A stretch of DNA of 64,000 nucleotides from the NCBI RefSeq assembly GCF_001039355.2, contig NW_019776080.1, positions 474,488 to 538,487 of the forward strand, written 5' to 3'. Origin of the DNA: Lingula anatina (taxonomy: Eukaryota > Brachiopoda > Lingulata > Lingulida > Lingulidae). The notes beneath the pieces were generated by a model. It was not told the origin of the DNA. It did not search any database and saw only the letters and a list, made by a program, of their open reading frames with translations. This document shows, piece by piece, positions 11,696 to 24,009 of this stretch (the stretch's first letter is position 1; each line of letters begins with the position of its first letter). A program made the translations under genes and the position numbers.

Positions 11696-11724
11696 CCCTA
11701 ATATTGTTTCTGTCTGATTAAACG

Positions 11725-12755
11725 TTAATACAAAGTGGTCGGATGTGACATAAAAGAGTGCTGGTCGCTGTGTGCGGCATGGTTGGCGGTTTCTTCAAAA
11801 TCTCGTAGGCGGATGGAAGACACCACTTGCTGTCGTGGGACGTTCGTTGTCTCATCAATTGAGTCTAAATCCTCCGCGGCGTCCTTGTTTTCAATCAAAT
11901 CCACCTTCCTTTCTGCCTTAAGGGTGGTGCGAGAGTGGGAATAATAAAGCATGAAGTTATTAACGATGATCGGGACAGTCAGAGCCAGACAAAGAACCCC
12001 AAAGAACGCTGAAATAGCCCCTACGATATATCCTAGGCCAGAGGAGGGGACGAATTCACCATACCCTACTGTTGTCAGTGTGACAATGGACCACCATAAG
12101 GTCAAGGGAATGTTTTTAAAGTCGCTTTTCTCGTTGTTATAGTTGTCTGCGTAGAACATCAGTGTCGAGCAGATCAACATTGTTATAAGGAGAATGATAA
12201 GTGTCAGTGTTATCTCCGCCAAACTTTCCTTCAAGGAGTACAGAATCACTTTCATGCCGGTGTACGACTTCGTGAGGCGGAAAATTCGAAATACACGTGC
12301 TATCTTCAGGATATTGATAAAGTCAAACACAGTCTTTCCGAATATGGCTTCTGGGTTGGAATTGATAATCGCCAACTCGGCGTAAAATGGAACGATGGCT
12401 AACAGATCGATTATGGTGAGAGGGTACACAAAGAAGTGCAGTTTATTGGGACTAAAAATGAAACGCATGATCAAATCAAAGGTGAAAAAACTTGCACACG
12501 TGAAGTCCACCAACAGCAAGGCAGGGTGTAAAATTTCATAGTGTTCTTTCGCTGATTCAGCTCCGGACTCATTAACGCTCTTCTCGAAATGTGCCGTGAT
12601 GTCGTGGAAACTCTCCGCACCTACTCCGAAGAAGGAGAGGGTAAAAGCCCAGGCAGGGTCCCCTGGGCTGACGTGGAAAAATGGGTGTGAGTCCAGAACG
12701 AACACCATGATGGACATCAGCACTAGCAGCAGAGAGATACTTGCATAGATCTGGA

Positions 12756-12799
<44 letters not shown>

Positions 12800-13957
12800 G
12801 AGAAATGTGTGTTAAACAAGAAGGCAACTAAAGCAGGGGTTAGAAACATCCAAACTATATATGGGGCCATCCATTTTTATCATCATTATCACAAATCTAC
12901 AAACCGCAAGCTGGGAGTGAAGGGGGTGAGGGATATTACCCGCTGTACGCTCTTGGAAATAGATTAAAATTATGAACTTCACCCCTAGGTATGTGCTGGC
13001 AAAGTTCATCATTTTGACTTTTTACTTTGTACTCTCTAAAGAGGGGAGGAGGGGTCTGGAAAAAGTACTATTTGTAAACTTGTCAAAATGATGATAAAAA
13101 CGGCTGGCCTAAATGTATTGATCGCCATATCTGTACCTTACGTGTATACAGTGTCGACAGTATAAAGAATGATGCTCCATAGGCATAGGGTCCCAATTTG
13201 CTGCTCAGAGCGACTTTTTAAATATATCGTTACTTTAAGTACAGCTGAGAGTGACGCGGCGTGAAGCAGTACACATTGTGAGCAAACTTGAGTTGAAGTG
13301 GTACGGTGGGTTTCTTGTCTTTAATTCATTCTCAAGTTGTTAAACTAGTCTTTTTGAACCACGCACAATATATATAAAAAATGCACTTAAAAACTTAAAA
13401 GTAATGATTTAAATAAAGCAAACCTTTGCAAACAAAGAAGAGCCCGGATTTTCCAAATCTGTCCAAACTCGGCGTCTTGCCGACTGCCACGTGGTCACGC
13501 GATCCCCACGGTAGCGAGATTTGTACGGCGACTTTCCTAGAAAAGAATCAAATTTGGCCAGCGATTCTTTCCTCTCTTGGTAACTAGAATACGTCGTCCA
13601 GCAGCAGTCCTCCATTTCAAACTCACTAATACCCCAGAATTCCAACTCGGCTTTCACCGCCGGACCGCACGCTGTGATGGGCACATGGAGACCTCCCGTG
13701 CGGTAGTAATTTAATACCGACTCGAATATCCCAGGGTGCCGGTCAAAGAAATAGTCGTCCTTTTCGGCTCTGTAGTGCTTTTTAAGTTCGTCGAGGTGTG
13801 GGAGGATGCTGCCATGCTTGCCCTTCAAAGTGTCCCATCTCACCTCGTGGATGACGCCCCCAACGTTGAGGCGCAGCGTCTCCGTGGAGCGTTCACCGTT
13901 TCTGGCGGTCGCCAGGTGGTGGACGGGATCCCCATTCAACAACATCACCGCTGACAT
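11725..13957 (-). CDS. Voltage-gated K+ channel alpha subunit, Shaw/Kv3-like (2 coding exons)
   Basis: Exons on the minus strand are 13957-13424 (T1) and 12750-11725 (membrane core and tail), giving about 519 residues. Starting at the earlier Met (14077) would add 40, but a plausible acceptor near 14045 favours the Met at 13957. T1 contains LRLNVGG and the zinc motif H-x5-C-x20-CC (HVPITAC ... EDCCW), typical of non-Shaker Kv channels; FWGISEFEMEDCCW resembles Kv3/Shaw. Exon 2 encodes S1 (IYASISLLLVLMSIMVF), S2, S3 (YPLTIIDLLAIVPFY), S4 (ILKIARVFRIFRLTK, regular basic residues), S5, the filter TTVGYGEFVP and S6. It should be a K+-selective, depolarisation-gated tetrameric channel in excitable membrane. 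Oddities: the S6 PxP hinge reads TVP, and the donor after exon 1 is a weak GTTTGC. Confidence 0.88.
12755..12799. repeat. (TAA)n microsatellite abutting the Kv splice acceptor
   Basis: About 14 TAA units lie in the Kv intron. On the gene strand this is (ATT)n running almost to the acceptor at 12752-12751, where a polypyrimidine tract would normally sit. Read through, it would encode poly-isoleucine, which is why the open frame extends falsely past the exon. Confidence 0.9.
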
Positions 13958-15429
13958 CTTGTTGAGAGAATGGATCTGTCGCACAGGGGAAGGTTTGTCC
14001 ACGCGGCACTTGGCCTTGCGGTGTCCAGATTCCGCCCAGGACCTGATAAATTGATGGACAGCAATGTTAAAGTACATTTATAAGGTAGCAGCTTGTAAGA
14101 AGTCAGTTGGAGCGAAAATTGGGCCCAAATCGACATGCCTGACTGAGGTAATCAGTTCACTGATTTGAGGATAGTCGTTTAGAAAATTCATTTTGACAGA
14201 TATTAAGATTACGATCTCATTATTTGGACGTTGCTTGCAAATAATCAAACTTGACACTAATTACCTTCAAAGTGCCATGTAACGCTATGGCATTGTTAAA
14301 TAATTGAGGTGAAATTGCGGAATCTGCTTTCAATGTAAAATATAAAGCTGTGACACAGGTGTTATTAGAGAGGATAAAGCAACTGCTTAAAATAAAACAT
14401 CCAGAATCCTATCTGTCATCACATTTAAAACTTCCATTACATTTAGTCACGACATAAACTGGGCATGACAAGAAAGAGAACACCATTCAGTGTATAACCG
14501 ATTTCTTTGAAGGAAAACCTTGTCATTGAACGTAAAGGTACTTTATGACAGCTGACTTAATCAATTATGAACCATTATCGATTTAAGCAAATGCCTTCGG
14601 CAGCTACCTGACTTAGAGCATGGCTTGAAGTACAGTGTAAGGTCGTTAAAGAGGGGGACGAACAGTGCCAATATGACAGTGATTTAAAAAGTGTGCGGGG
14701 AGGACACAATCTCTGCTTCGACCGGGGTCACAAAAGAACTTACGTTCGAAAATTAATCCTATCTTTTAAATAAAAATTACGGTCTTTTTTTTCGGTCCAA
14801 TATAAATTCCAAGTAGTCTACTTAAATAGAGTAAGTTTTGGTTTGAGACATCAGCCATTACTTAAAAATATGTTATTGGTCTTCTATCAAAACACATTGG
14901 ATCAATAAAGTAGAAATTTTGGACAAAAAGTTAAGACATATTCTATATCTGGGCTACAGTTCTTGAAAATGTCCAGTCTGGCTAATTTACTCATACCTTA
15001 TGATGGAGTCCATGATGAAAAAGGGTCCCAATCCTAAGCAGACAAAAAGCAACCATTTCATGAGAGACGAATGACTTATTCATGGATGATCTATAATAAT
15101 TTCACCTAAACATGATATATCTAATACTCAGTGTGAATATTTCATATTAAACACGGCATTTGTAAAGTGAAGTCAGTCATTTGCACCTGAATAGAAGTAA
15201 ACACCACACTTTCTTGATCATGACTCAGATTTGGATTTCATGCCGAACTGATTGATTTTAAAAAATGTACTATTTGTTTCATCACGGGCCTGAGGCCTAT
15301 AGACATATATGCGAAATAAAGAAATAAAAATAAGAAAATATTGCAATAAGAGTTTGTAAAAAGAACAATGTTTTCAAAATTATCCGTCACTCGAATAGAA
15401 ACAACAGTCTGTATTGTCCACTGATGATC

Positions 15430-15626
15430 TACACCAGACCCAAAAAGTTCGGAAGCTGAAGTAATAAAATTGTTTTTCGATCATTTAAAAACTACGTACA
15501 TAAAATAGTAACGAATGGCGGGTGCATTATCCATCATTATTTGGTTAAATATGTACCTTAGCTCATATGATTATTTTTTTAATTATTCAAAATAAGGATG
15601 TTTCCGAACTTTTTTGGGCGGGTGTA
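15430..15626 (+). mobile_element. Tc1/mariner-type MITE, copy 1
   Basis: It begins TACACC with CAAAAAGTTCGGAAG nearby and ends CCGAACTTTTTTGGGCGGGTGTA, so the termini are inverted and bounded by TA, as in Tc1/mariner insertions. The interior matches a second element at 23787-24009 in reverse orientation (for example GTGCATTATCCATCATTATTT versus its complement). At about 200 bp it has no transposase. Confidence 0.75.
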
Positions 15627-16837
15627 TTTCTAGGACATAGGTCAAATATGAATGAATCCCTTTAAAATAACATTATCCAGCTTGTGGCCGATAATTACTT
15701 TGGGTATATAGTCACGGCCTATCTTTGATAAATTCGAACAAAACTTTTGAAAAAGATCGGAAGCTTTTTAGTTTCTGTAAACGGCTCTGTTCCCTCTGTT
15801 ACATTTAATGTTATATACGTTCTTCGCATGTGCTTTATACAGTTTTAATAATCACATATCTCTCAGTAAGGCGGTAAGGTCTTTTGCGTTAGTAGATTTG
15901 AATCTCCTCAGGCCAACTGCCTGACTGTGAACTTGAACCCGACTGTGCCCTATAATTTATCATTACTACTATGTCACTGTATATTTTAGTGTTTTAAATG
16001 GCCTAATCATATACAATCCAACTAAGCCAAGTCTAACCTTAGCACAATGTATGTGCTCTAAGTTAAGGTTAAACTGACAATCGATGTTAAAGTTGAAACA
16101 TTAGCTGTTGCCAACTGTTTACGCTTCATTACTCAGCCTAATTAGTAGTTCAAAGATCCCGATGGTGGCAGGTAAGTTCTAGGCGTATATTTATGTACAG
16201 CGACTTCGGGAGTTTAATGTCTAGAGATGGAGAAAGAAGATATGAGAGAGAACCTTGTACTTATGTTTCCTCCCCCATGCCTCAATGACGATTTAGTTCA
16301 CTTAGATGATGTTGATAAGCTTTCATTAAATTCAAAATCTTAACAACTACCGTCAGTCATAAATACTGTGACACTTGAATCAGTCCACTGCGGTCACTAT
16401 CTCGTAAACTGACCAGCCTCCAAATTACTGAAAATGTAATTACCTCGGTTGTTTATCCTTTTTCAAGATTTGACAGGCTATCAACTTAGTTGTTTGTCTT
16501 AAAAGCACGACTTGACCGGTGTCAAACTTACTTTTGATACATGTAATAAATTTAAAACTACACCAAGTATCTGATCTGTCTTGATGCAGTTTGCTTCAAA
16601 CACAATGCTGTACAAGTTGATAACAGTACCGTGACTAACGGCCTCTACACAATAATTTGTCTACCTAGATATTGCTCACTTACTTCACGGGCACACTCGC
16701 TGAATGCAATCAGATTAACAGACTGCCACGCCCCCTCTTGTTTTCAGCGTACTCGTATAATCACCAACTTTTCTGTATTCTACTTGCAGAGAAGCTAGGT
16801 CGATAAATTCAAATAGTAAACGAGATCTTATTATACA

Positions 16838-17004
16838 GGCCTGTAGCCGGGGGGGGGGGGGGTTAAAAGAACCGCCCTTTTTGCTGGGAAAAGGTCCACT
16901 TTGGATAAAATTTGATCTAGGTACATGAAGGTTTTATGGTGAAAGGTCCACATTTTCAGAAAACGAACCCCCCCCCCTTTTGAAATAGCTGGCTACGGGC
17001 CTGT
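16838..17004. mobile_element. MITE-like element with GGCC(T/C)GTAGCC inverted ends
   Basis: The left end ACAGGCCTGTAGCCGGGGGG is mirrored by the right end GGCTACGGGCCTGTTATA. Each arm includes a homopolymer (G run left, C run right). Flanking TAT/TA bases suggest a short A/T target duplication. The interior has GAAAAGGTCCAC and GAAAGGTCCAC as a short direct repeat. No coding capacity. Confidence 0.65.
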
Positions 17005-17549
17005 TATATATTACACGTGGTGTGCTTTGATATTCTGTGGGTGTGAAAGTAGTTTTTACTTTGTTAAGTCAACATTATTTCCGTTTTGTTGTTGTACTGG
17101 TGTGATATGAAAATAATCTTTCGGCCATGTTCTATGTAGTTTTTGACATATTCGGTCTTTCTTGAAAGTTTTCAGACAAAACTCCCTCGTCCGATTGTCA
17201 CCTCGATCGGTATTGAATCCAAAAACCACAAAAGACATGTTTTAAGTATACCTCACTGGTCTACTGTAATGAAAAAAAAAGTCAAAAGGATTTTTAAAAA
17301 TTGCATAATATCTCTTTTATATTTCTTTTAGAAAGCTTAAAAATGGCATTTTTACATAGCTTAAAGTGTATGTTATAATCTAAGGGATGCTTGCTACCGT
17401 TCACTTTGCTTAGTTTAATAAAAACTACACATATCGTTTTATCATGTACGGGCAAAACCCTTTGAGTATCTTGAAGTTGACAGAGGAATGAATAGCCAAT
17501 ACCAGGAAGTACGAATGCCAGGAAAATCTTAATAATTGTTTCGCCCCCC

Positions 17550-17732
17550 GTATCCCGGGGGCGAATCCAAAGATATTTTCTGACAGTCTTCCAAATTATC
17601 TTTGTTGATCCATCCTCTTTTTTTTTTTACCGTCCTCCAACAGAAAAATTAGATACCCGTCAAACGTAAACTTGAAAATCTGACCGTCTTCCGGAAGACC
17701 CAGAAGACGGCTTCAATCCGCCTCTGAATAAT
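17550..17732. mobile_element. MITE-like repeat family A, copy 2
   Basis: A diverged copy of the element at 11246-11413 in the same orientation: GGGGGCGAATCCA start, shared interior including TGACCGTCTTCCGGAAGAC, and TCAATCCGCCTCTGAA end. A T-run insertion near 17620 is the main length difference. Confidence 0.7.
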
Positions 17733-19372
17733 CCTACGTGCTTTTAGCTCATTGCTATAAATGAGACGATTTTAAGTCTTGCTTTCGTTTCTTAGAAGTC
17801 AGCTTAGTCGGCTTAAAATTTTGATGATGCCACACTGTATTAGACTCAGAAGACTAACCCCAACAAATACCATCTTGACAGGAACCCATAACGTTAGACT
17901 TAAAAAAAAAAGCTTTGGTATTTAACCTGGGTAACATTACGAAGCCTAGGGTAGTATGCGTTATTGAATTCATATACAATATACAATATACTTCTCCACG
18001 GCCCCATACCTGTATTGTCTTACACACACTTAGTGTGCTGTTGTATGAACTTACCTTGTTTTCACTCAACCAACATCACGTAAGTTAAACGTGTATCAGT
18101 TGTGTTAGCCCTCTTATGATTTCATGCAAAGTCCAGAAATTGAGAAACGACGGTCTTCGGTCTGGCTGCGTAACCCCCGGCCTTACCTATGTGTCCACCC
18201 ACGCCCCAGTGAAACAGCCGAGCTTATCTGTCGCACATTTACCGTCAAACATGAATGCACTGATGCGCTTCGCCTGACTATATGACACTGCGTTAAACGG
18301 TAACAGCACGGAATTCCTCACACTCCGAAGTTTTAGTTTATATATAGATCCTGGCTGTGATTTATGCCCAACTTCTAAATAAAAGTCACATGGTTTCATA
18401 GGTCTTGTCGGTACGTTTTCATCTCAGATATGCCCAACGTCCTACCGTCTTCCCTTCTTGAGAACTAATATTCTACACATCCTCATGTCTTGTTTTCGCT
18501 TTAAAAAACACAAGGCGCTGGTAGCTGTTCAGCTATCATAGTGTTGTATCGTCTGTATGTCATACACATTAAATAATAGATACTTACCTGGTGTGATCGG
18601 CGAAATGCGGGATGACACGATATGTGCTTTTCTAGAATATAGTTCTCCACTTAAAGAGGGTTAAGGAAGTGGGACAGTGCGTGTTCTGTTTAAATACGTG
18701 CATTGCCAAAATAGATAGGTCTCAGATGTGTACTTTTCTGATATTGACAAATAAAAGTTTTTTTAGTGGGGATTCAATTATTTCTTTGAAGTCACCCCCT
18801 TCCCCCCCCCCCAAAAAAAAAAAAAAAAAGTGAGATATAATATTACTGCAATTTTCTCACGGTGGAACCGGCTGTTTGTAAGATCGCATATTTAGAGACC
18901 ATAACATTGAAATCACTATCTTGATAAAATTTAAAAATGTTCGTGCGACTGATTTGAAATGTATTCTTTCCGGGATTTTCGCGATACATCTATTTTTTCT
19001 CGAAAAAAAAAAAAAAAAACTTTTTTCTGCCACTCACGAATCATTTCTTGACCCGTAGGTTAACTTGGGTTTGATATTTTGTACGATTTCAAAACAAATT
19101 ATTTAGTTCGAAATATCAGACCAGACATTTAAACCTCCATGTCATGAAATATCGACATTAGGTTATTTTATTTGAGAGGCCTTATCGTTTTTTAAGTCTA
19201 AATTGGAAAGATTAGTGGTTTTGTACCATATATTGACAGAGGAAATAATATTATTTTGTGACATAGTTTACCTTTAATATAGTATTTACATATTTAATTT
19301 TGGTAAATGGCCGTCAATTTATGTTCAGTGGTTACATCCCAGTGCCAGCCGAAAAAGATTTAGGGACCATTC

Positions 19373-19605
19373 CCACAGATATTTGGATCAATCTATCTCC
19401 CCGGGGAGACTCACTAAATTGCCATTAAACCAACAGGCTTAAACGTTTGTCACGCCCAGTAAAACTGTTAGGAGGTAATTATCTTTACCCCTAGCTGATT
19501 CGGTAGGCGTGACAGACATTTAAGCCTCTTGAACTGATAGCAATTTAGCGTAAAACCCCAGGGAGTTAGGTCGATCCAGATGGATCGATCTAAGTATAGG
19601 AACCC
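19373..19605. mobile_element. Fold-back repeat family B, copy 2
   Basis: It begins near GATCAATCTATCTCCCCGG and ends near GGGAGTTAGGTCGATCC. The two arms of about 40 bp are imperfect inverted repeats (both lead into a CTAAATTGC-type block), consistent with a MITE or foldback. Related to 11489-11695. Confidence 0.65.
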
Positions 19606-20119
19606 AGTCTAAATGTTACTTATAGCATCTTCACTTTCGTACCTGCTAAAACCTCCTTTATACACTGATCTTTGTGCTAACTACGCTTATCGTAGAAAAT
19701 ATTCAACGAAATTTAGTGCATTTTAACTGTACACTTAAAGGCAAAGGGCGCACTTTATTTTTTATACCAAAATCTGTTTCTTTGCTTAGTAAACAATGTC
19801 TTCAACATTTTTTAATTTTAAAAAAATCTTTTACTGTGTGACCAAATGCATAAATTTTCATCTTTAAAGGTCTTCATAGTTAAGTTGTATAACTCTTTTC
19901 ATAACCTTATATTTCTCGGGGTTCTTGTCAAGTCATTGCAAAAGGGAGGGGGAGTGACCAACTTGGCACATTGATTATGGTCATTCATGAGACAATGACT
20001 TGTAGATATTGTAAAGCACCTTCTTGATGACCTGTGATGACTACACGTTAATTAAACAGGTGGTTCTTCTGTGTCTGGCAGTACCCAAACTATCGATACT
20101 CATCCTTTGTTTTGGTCAC

Positions 20120-20850
20120 TAAAACTCTTTTATGTTTTGGAAGCGCACGTGGCTTCTCATGTGTTTTGGTCCAGCACTCGGACTGGCCAGATAAATCAAA
20201 CTTTTTTCACTTTCCTATGCCAGAAGGTGCCGGCACCAGACGATGTATTTTGGGCAATCTAGTTTTTAAAAAATGGCACAAGTGCCACACAAATTTAGTT
20301 GCATAAGTAGCACATGTCACAAGGGGACATTTAAAACATATAACGATTACCAAGTACCATGCTTTATTTTTCGTGTAACCTGATATATTAATTCTTTCCC
20401 AAAGTGATCTTTGGGTGACAGTGTATAAGCATACCCGGTGGGTTCCTCTGGTCCGATAGTAATAGATAACTAGAATATGATTTACTATATTTCTGTGTTA
20501 TTAATAGTCAAGCATCCATCCTTGTTGAACTCGACAAAGACAAGTACTGTCTGTAAATTAGAATATAAGCAGTGTTTAAAAAATAACCCCTGCACGCAAG
20601 TTCTTTTGGTAGGCGCAGGTGGTTTTGCATGTGTTTTTGATTCGAGTCAACAGAATAAATCATGTTTTTTTTCAAAGCCGTCTTCTCGAAGATGAATCTG
20701 CCTCAAAAGATCAGTTAAAAGATTTGTCACCTCAAGTGTTGTTCACAAGATCAATCTAAGTCACAAAATGCTTGGGATGTTTTGCAAACGCACATGGTTT
20801 ACCATGTGCTTTTGGTCCAGCGGTTGAACAAATCATTTTTCAATGTCCCA
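20120..20850. repeat. Three diverged copies of a repeat centred on a CATGTG-TTTTGGTCCAG core
   Basis: Copies centre near 20145-20175, 20610-20645 and 20785-20822. Each carries GCRCANGTGG, then CATGTG and TTTTGGT/TTTTGAT, followed 20-40 bp later by AATCAAACTT/AATCATGTT/AATCATTTTT. Copies are diverged and non-coding. Origin unknown. Confidence 0.5.
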
Positions 20851-21919
20851 GGAAGCTAAAGGATGGTAGATGAAATGCAATCTGCCTAGTTTTCAGGATA
20901 AGTTATGCTGAAATTCGGAAAGCAAATCAGGGTTCTTACATAAAGGTTGCCATTGACCTAAATTCCATGCTCGCAGCTAATGATTTTATGGACGTGTCGT
21001 GTCATAGGCCAATTTTAAGGTATACTATGCACGCTTGAAAATGTCCCGAAGTCACATTTTATTTCTATAAATATCCTGCAAAGCTCCTTCTTTTTTTCCA
21101 AATTCTGATCATTAAAAAGATGAAACCCCTCAAGTGAAATTACCTGGTGTCAGTATTTCCTTCTAAACTGACAGGAGGAATATGGCGGTCTAAATGTATG
21201 GCCAGGCATTTACAACTGAATTGTCAGGAAAGGTTTAAAACATCGAATCTAAGTGCAGAGACAGATTGAGTAATGAATCTGGAGTAGAAGAAAATTAGAT
21301 TCGAAAAATCTTCCTAGTAGGACACTGAACCATTAAATATGAAAACTTTATTGAAGACTTGGTATTATGTTTTTTCTACAAGAACTGCATGTTGATGACC
21401 CACATTTATTTTTTTCTGGTCCTTTTGACATTCAGCTGAAGATGACCTATATGAAGTTTCATCATTTTCCATTAATTATTTTTTAGCAACAGCAACGAGT
21501 TTACACTTGTCTTACCCTTACCAGAGACAAAGATTGATTTTCATTGGATATTAACAAATATTTCTATGGCTAATTATGTGACATTTTCTGTGCTGTGCAG
21601 CGAAAACTTGTGCTGTAATGACCTGTCGTCGTCCATAGTAAGTAAAGTGGTAATAGACAATATATACAATTGATATCTGTAACTGTGGTTGAGTTTAAGT
21701 GTCATCGTTATAGAAAAGTGAGGTTATATAATAAAAGCGGGCTTGTTTGGCCAAATCAAGAACAATCGATATTCTTTGTTACCTTCTATCTTGTTATGAA
21801 TGGGACTATGAAAGTTTGTGGTACACTGGGATGGAGGAGACATAAAGAATATTTCGTTGAGTTAAAGTACTTGTAAAAAGGAACTAGATTCGAAATATAA
21901 ATAATGTTACTGCTATTTT

Positions 21920-21966
<47 letters not shown>
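21920..21966. repeat. (AAT)n microsatellite
   Basis: About 15 uninterrupted ATA/AAT units. Confidence 0.95.
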
Positions 21967-22811
21967 GTATAAGGACAAGACGAAGAGGCGTAGGCTAAAG
22001 AATACGTAATATGCACAGTTATTCTCATTCCAAGGTCGTTCACGGTGCTCTCCTAACACACTGAGACGTGTGTATTATAACTGGGGGCGGCGGCTGGAAG
22101 TACTCCCGCCCGGGGAAGTTTTTATAGGATTAGGCTATTATCTGTGAGGTTTGATTTTTCATTTCTTAAGTATTGTCGATAGTGCATGTAACATATACGG
22201 CAATTACTCGATCTTTTCAAAAAGGGTATATTGTGGATTTTACAGATACTGTATTTTTAAGTCACAATTTCTTTAAATTAGAACTTTCCTATAGAGTGCT
22301 AAAAAGGCTACTCTGTAACTCTGTTCTTTGCAGTAAAATCCCCACAAATGCTATACAGAAATATAAGTTTTATTATCATAAAACTATGATTCAGAAAGTT
22401 TGACTATTTTTTGCCCATTGAAAAGATCGAATAATTGCCGTAGATATAGGACTAAGGCCTACTTATTTATCCCTATGCTATTTCTACATCTTTTATTATT
22501 GAAAAGCTGGTGGTGCTTTATTTTCAGATTTCTAAGAAATATATTAGACGACAAGTGCTGTTAATATTGTACACGGTATAATGAATACATTTCTGGTTTC
22601 AATATATATTCAATCTAATACAACTTTATATACTTTTTTGCCTAGATATGCTTTTTTGCATATTTCTTCTGCGTTTTTTATTTTTATTTTATTTATTTAT
22701 TTATTTATCTATTTTTTTTTTTGGGGGGGGGGCTATCTACTTGTGGTTGATTTCTTGAGGTAATTATGCCGTTCTCCACCGATCATTGTAAACGTTAATC
22801 ATAAGGGTACA

Positions 22812-23247
22812 GTGCCGGATTAAAAGGGGGAGTCAGGGGGGTCTTGCCCACCCCCCACCCCCCTTCGATTTTTGAAAAAATCACACGAAAGTTTCCCTCT
22901 TCAAATTAGAATTTTGACTAGCTGAAAGTTCTAAACTGTAGCAAAGTTCTAAACCGTACCAAATGGCACTGTTCGACCTCTAAAATACAACAAAATGTTT
23001 TTTTTTTTTNNNNNNNNNNNNNNNNNNNNNNNNNNNNNNNNNNNNNNNNNNNNNNNNNNNNNNNNNNNNNNNNNNNNNNNNNNNNNNNNNNNNNNNNNNN
23101 NNNNNNNNNNNNNNNNNNNNNNNNNNNNNNNNNNNNNNNNNNNNNNNNNNNNNNNNNNNNNNNNNNNNNNNNNNNNNNNNNNNNNNNNNNNNNNNNNNNN
23201 NNNNCGCGGACCCCCCCCCCTTCAAATAATCCTGGATCCGCCCCTGA
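22812..23247. mobile_element. Dispersed repeat with GGATCCGCCCCTG end, interrupted by an assembly gap
   Basis: The left end has a GCCGGATTAAAAGGGGG block and the right end reads CTGGATCCGCCCCTGA, with C/G homopolymers inside both ends. The 195-bp N run (23010-23204) sits within it. The right terminus resembles that of family A, so it may be a related TIR element. Internal content is unknown because of the gap. Confidence 0.5.
23010..23204. other. Assembly gap (195 N)
   Basis: A run of N directly after a T homopolymer. Confidence 0.98.
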
Positions 23248-23786
23248 TATGAAGGTAGCACCTGAAGTCACCTGAAGAGCGAAATTTTCCTTTTATTTCA
23301 GAGACATATGTATACTATTTGCTCAGTGAAACCATTTTAAGCGTTTCAACTTCATTTGTCAATCGTCAGAATATTTACGCCTCTTCATGTTTGTCTTATA
23401 CAAATTAAATATTTATATTGATGTTATAGGCCTATATATTATATTTTGCAATTCACCTGATATGGAAACAAATGAATAAATAAGTGACTGATATCATCAT
23501 TTCTAATTATAAACTTAGACTATTTGCTAGAGACACTCCTTTTTTACAGCAATGTCGGTGCAGGAGAGAGATTCTAATAGCTTACAGGGTCTGAATTTAC
23601 TCATCGTCTGCCCTGCTGCCGGAGAACTCGCTGATGCCCCGGAGTTTGGCTTCCGCAATTCTTTCAAACGGAACGCCCTTGATGCAGTGCCAACAAGCTA
23701 AAGAAACGTGGTACTTTTATTTCTTTTTTCGTTCAATTTTATTGTAAAGCCGATCGAGGTTAGGCGATCTCCTTCTTAGTTCGATA

Positions 23787-24009
23787 TACACTCGCCCCAA
23801 AAAGTTCGGAAGCATCGATATCGTTATTTTAAATATTATAGAATAGCCATATCAGCTAAGGTCAATATTTTTGCCAAATATTGATGAATAATGCACAAAC
23901 TTTTCGTTACTTTTGTATATACACTGAAGATTTTCCCACGACATAACATACTTTTTTTAATTATATTGAAAAACCATGTCATTTTTCCAAACTTTTTTGG
24001 TCGAGTGTA
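23787..24009 (-). mobile_element. Tc1/mariner-type MITE, copy 2 (inverted relative to copy 1)
   Basis: Termini TACACTCGCCCCAAAAAG and CTTTTTTGGTCGAGTGTA are inverted repeats bounded by TA. The interior is the reverse complement of the element at 15430-15626 (shared CATATCAGCTAAGGT-type block). No transposase frame. Confidence 0.75.

Larger units (their letters stand above)
9499..11724. other. Intergenic region between convergent ATP-grasp and Kv genes
   Basis: No gene found. It holds the 3' flanks of both genes, a (GT)n tract near 9664-9690, an inverted-repeat element at 10124-10344, a GGGGCGGAT-ended element at 11246-11413 and a fold-back element at 11489-11695. Open frames at 9972-10588 overlap the inverted-repeat element and show no protein-family features. 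Confidence 0.55.

Noticed and set aside
12751-12870. Extension of the Kv open frame with poly-isoleucine
   Set aside because: It is an (ATT)n microsatellite in the intron; a splice acceptor at 12752-12751 starts the real exon in register with T1.
18187-18399. Minus-strand 70-residue frame as a gene
   Set aside because: No Kozak, splice or family support in an AT-rich intergenic region.
22918-23271. Open frames spanning the N gap
   Set aside because: The frame runs through unknown bases and repeat sequence.
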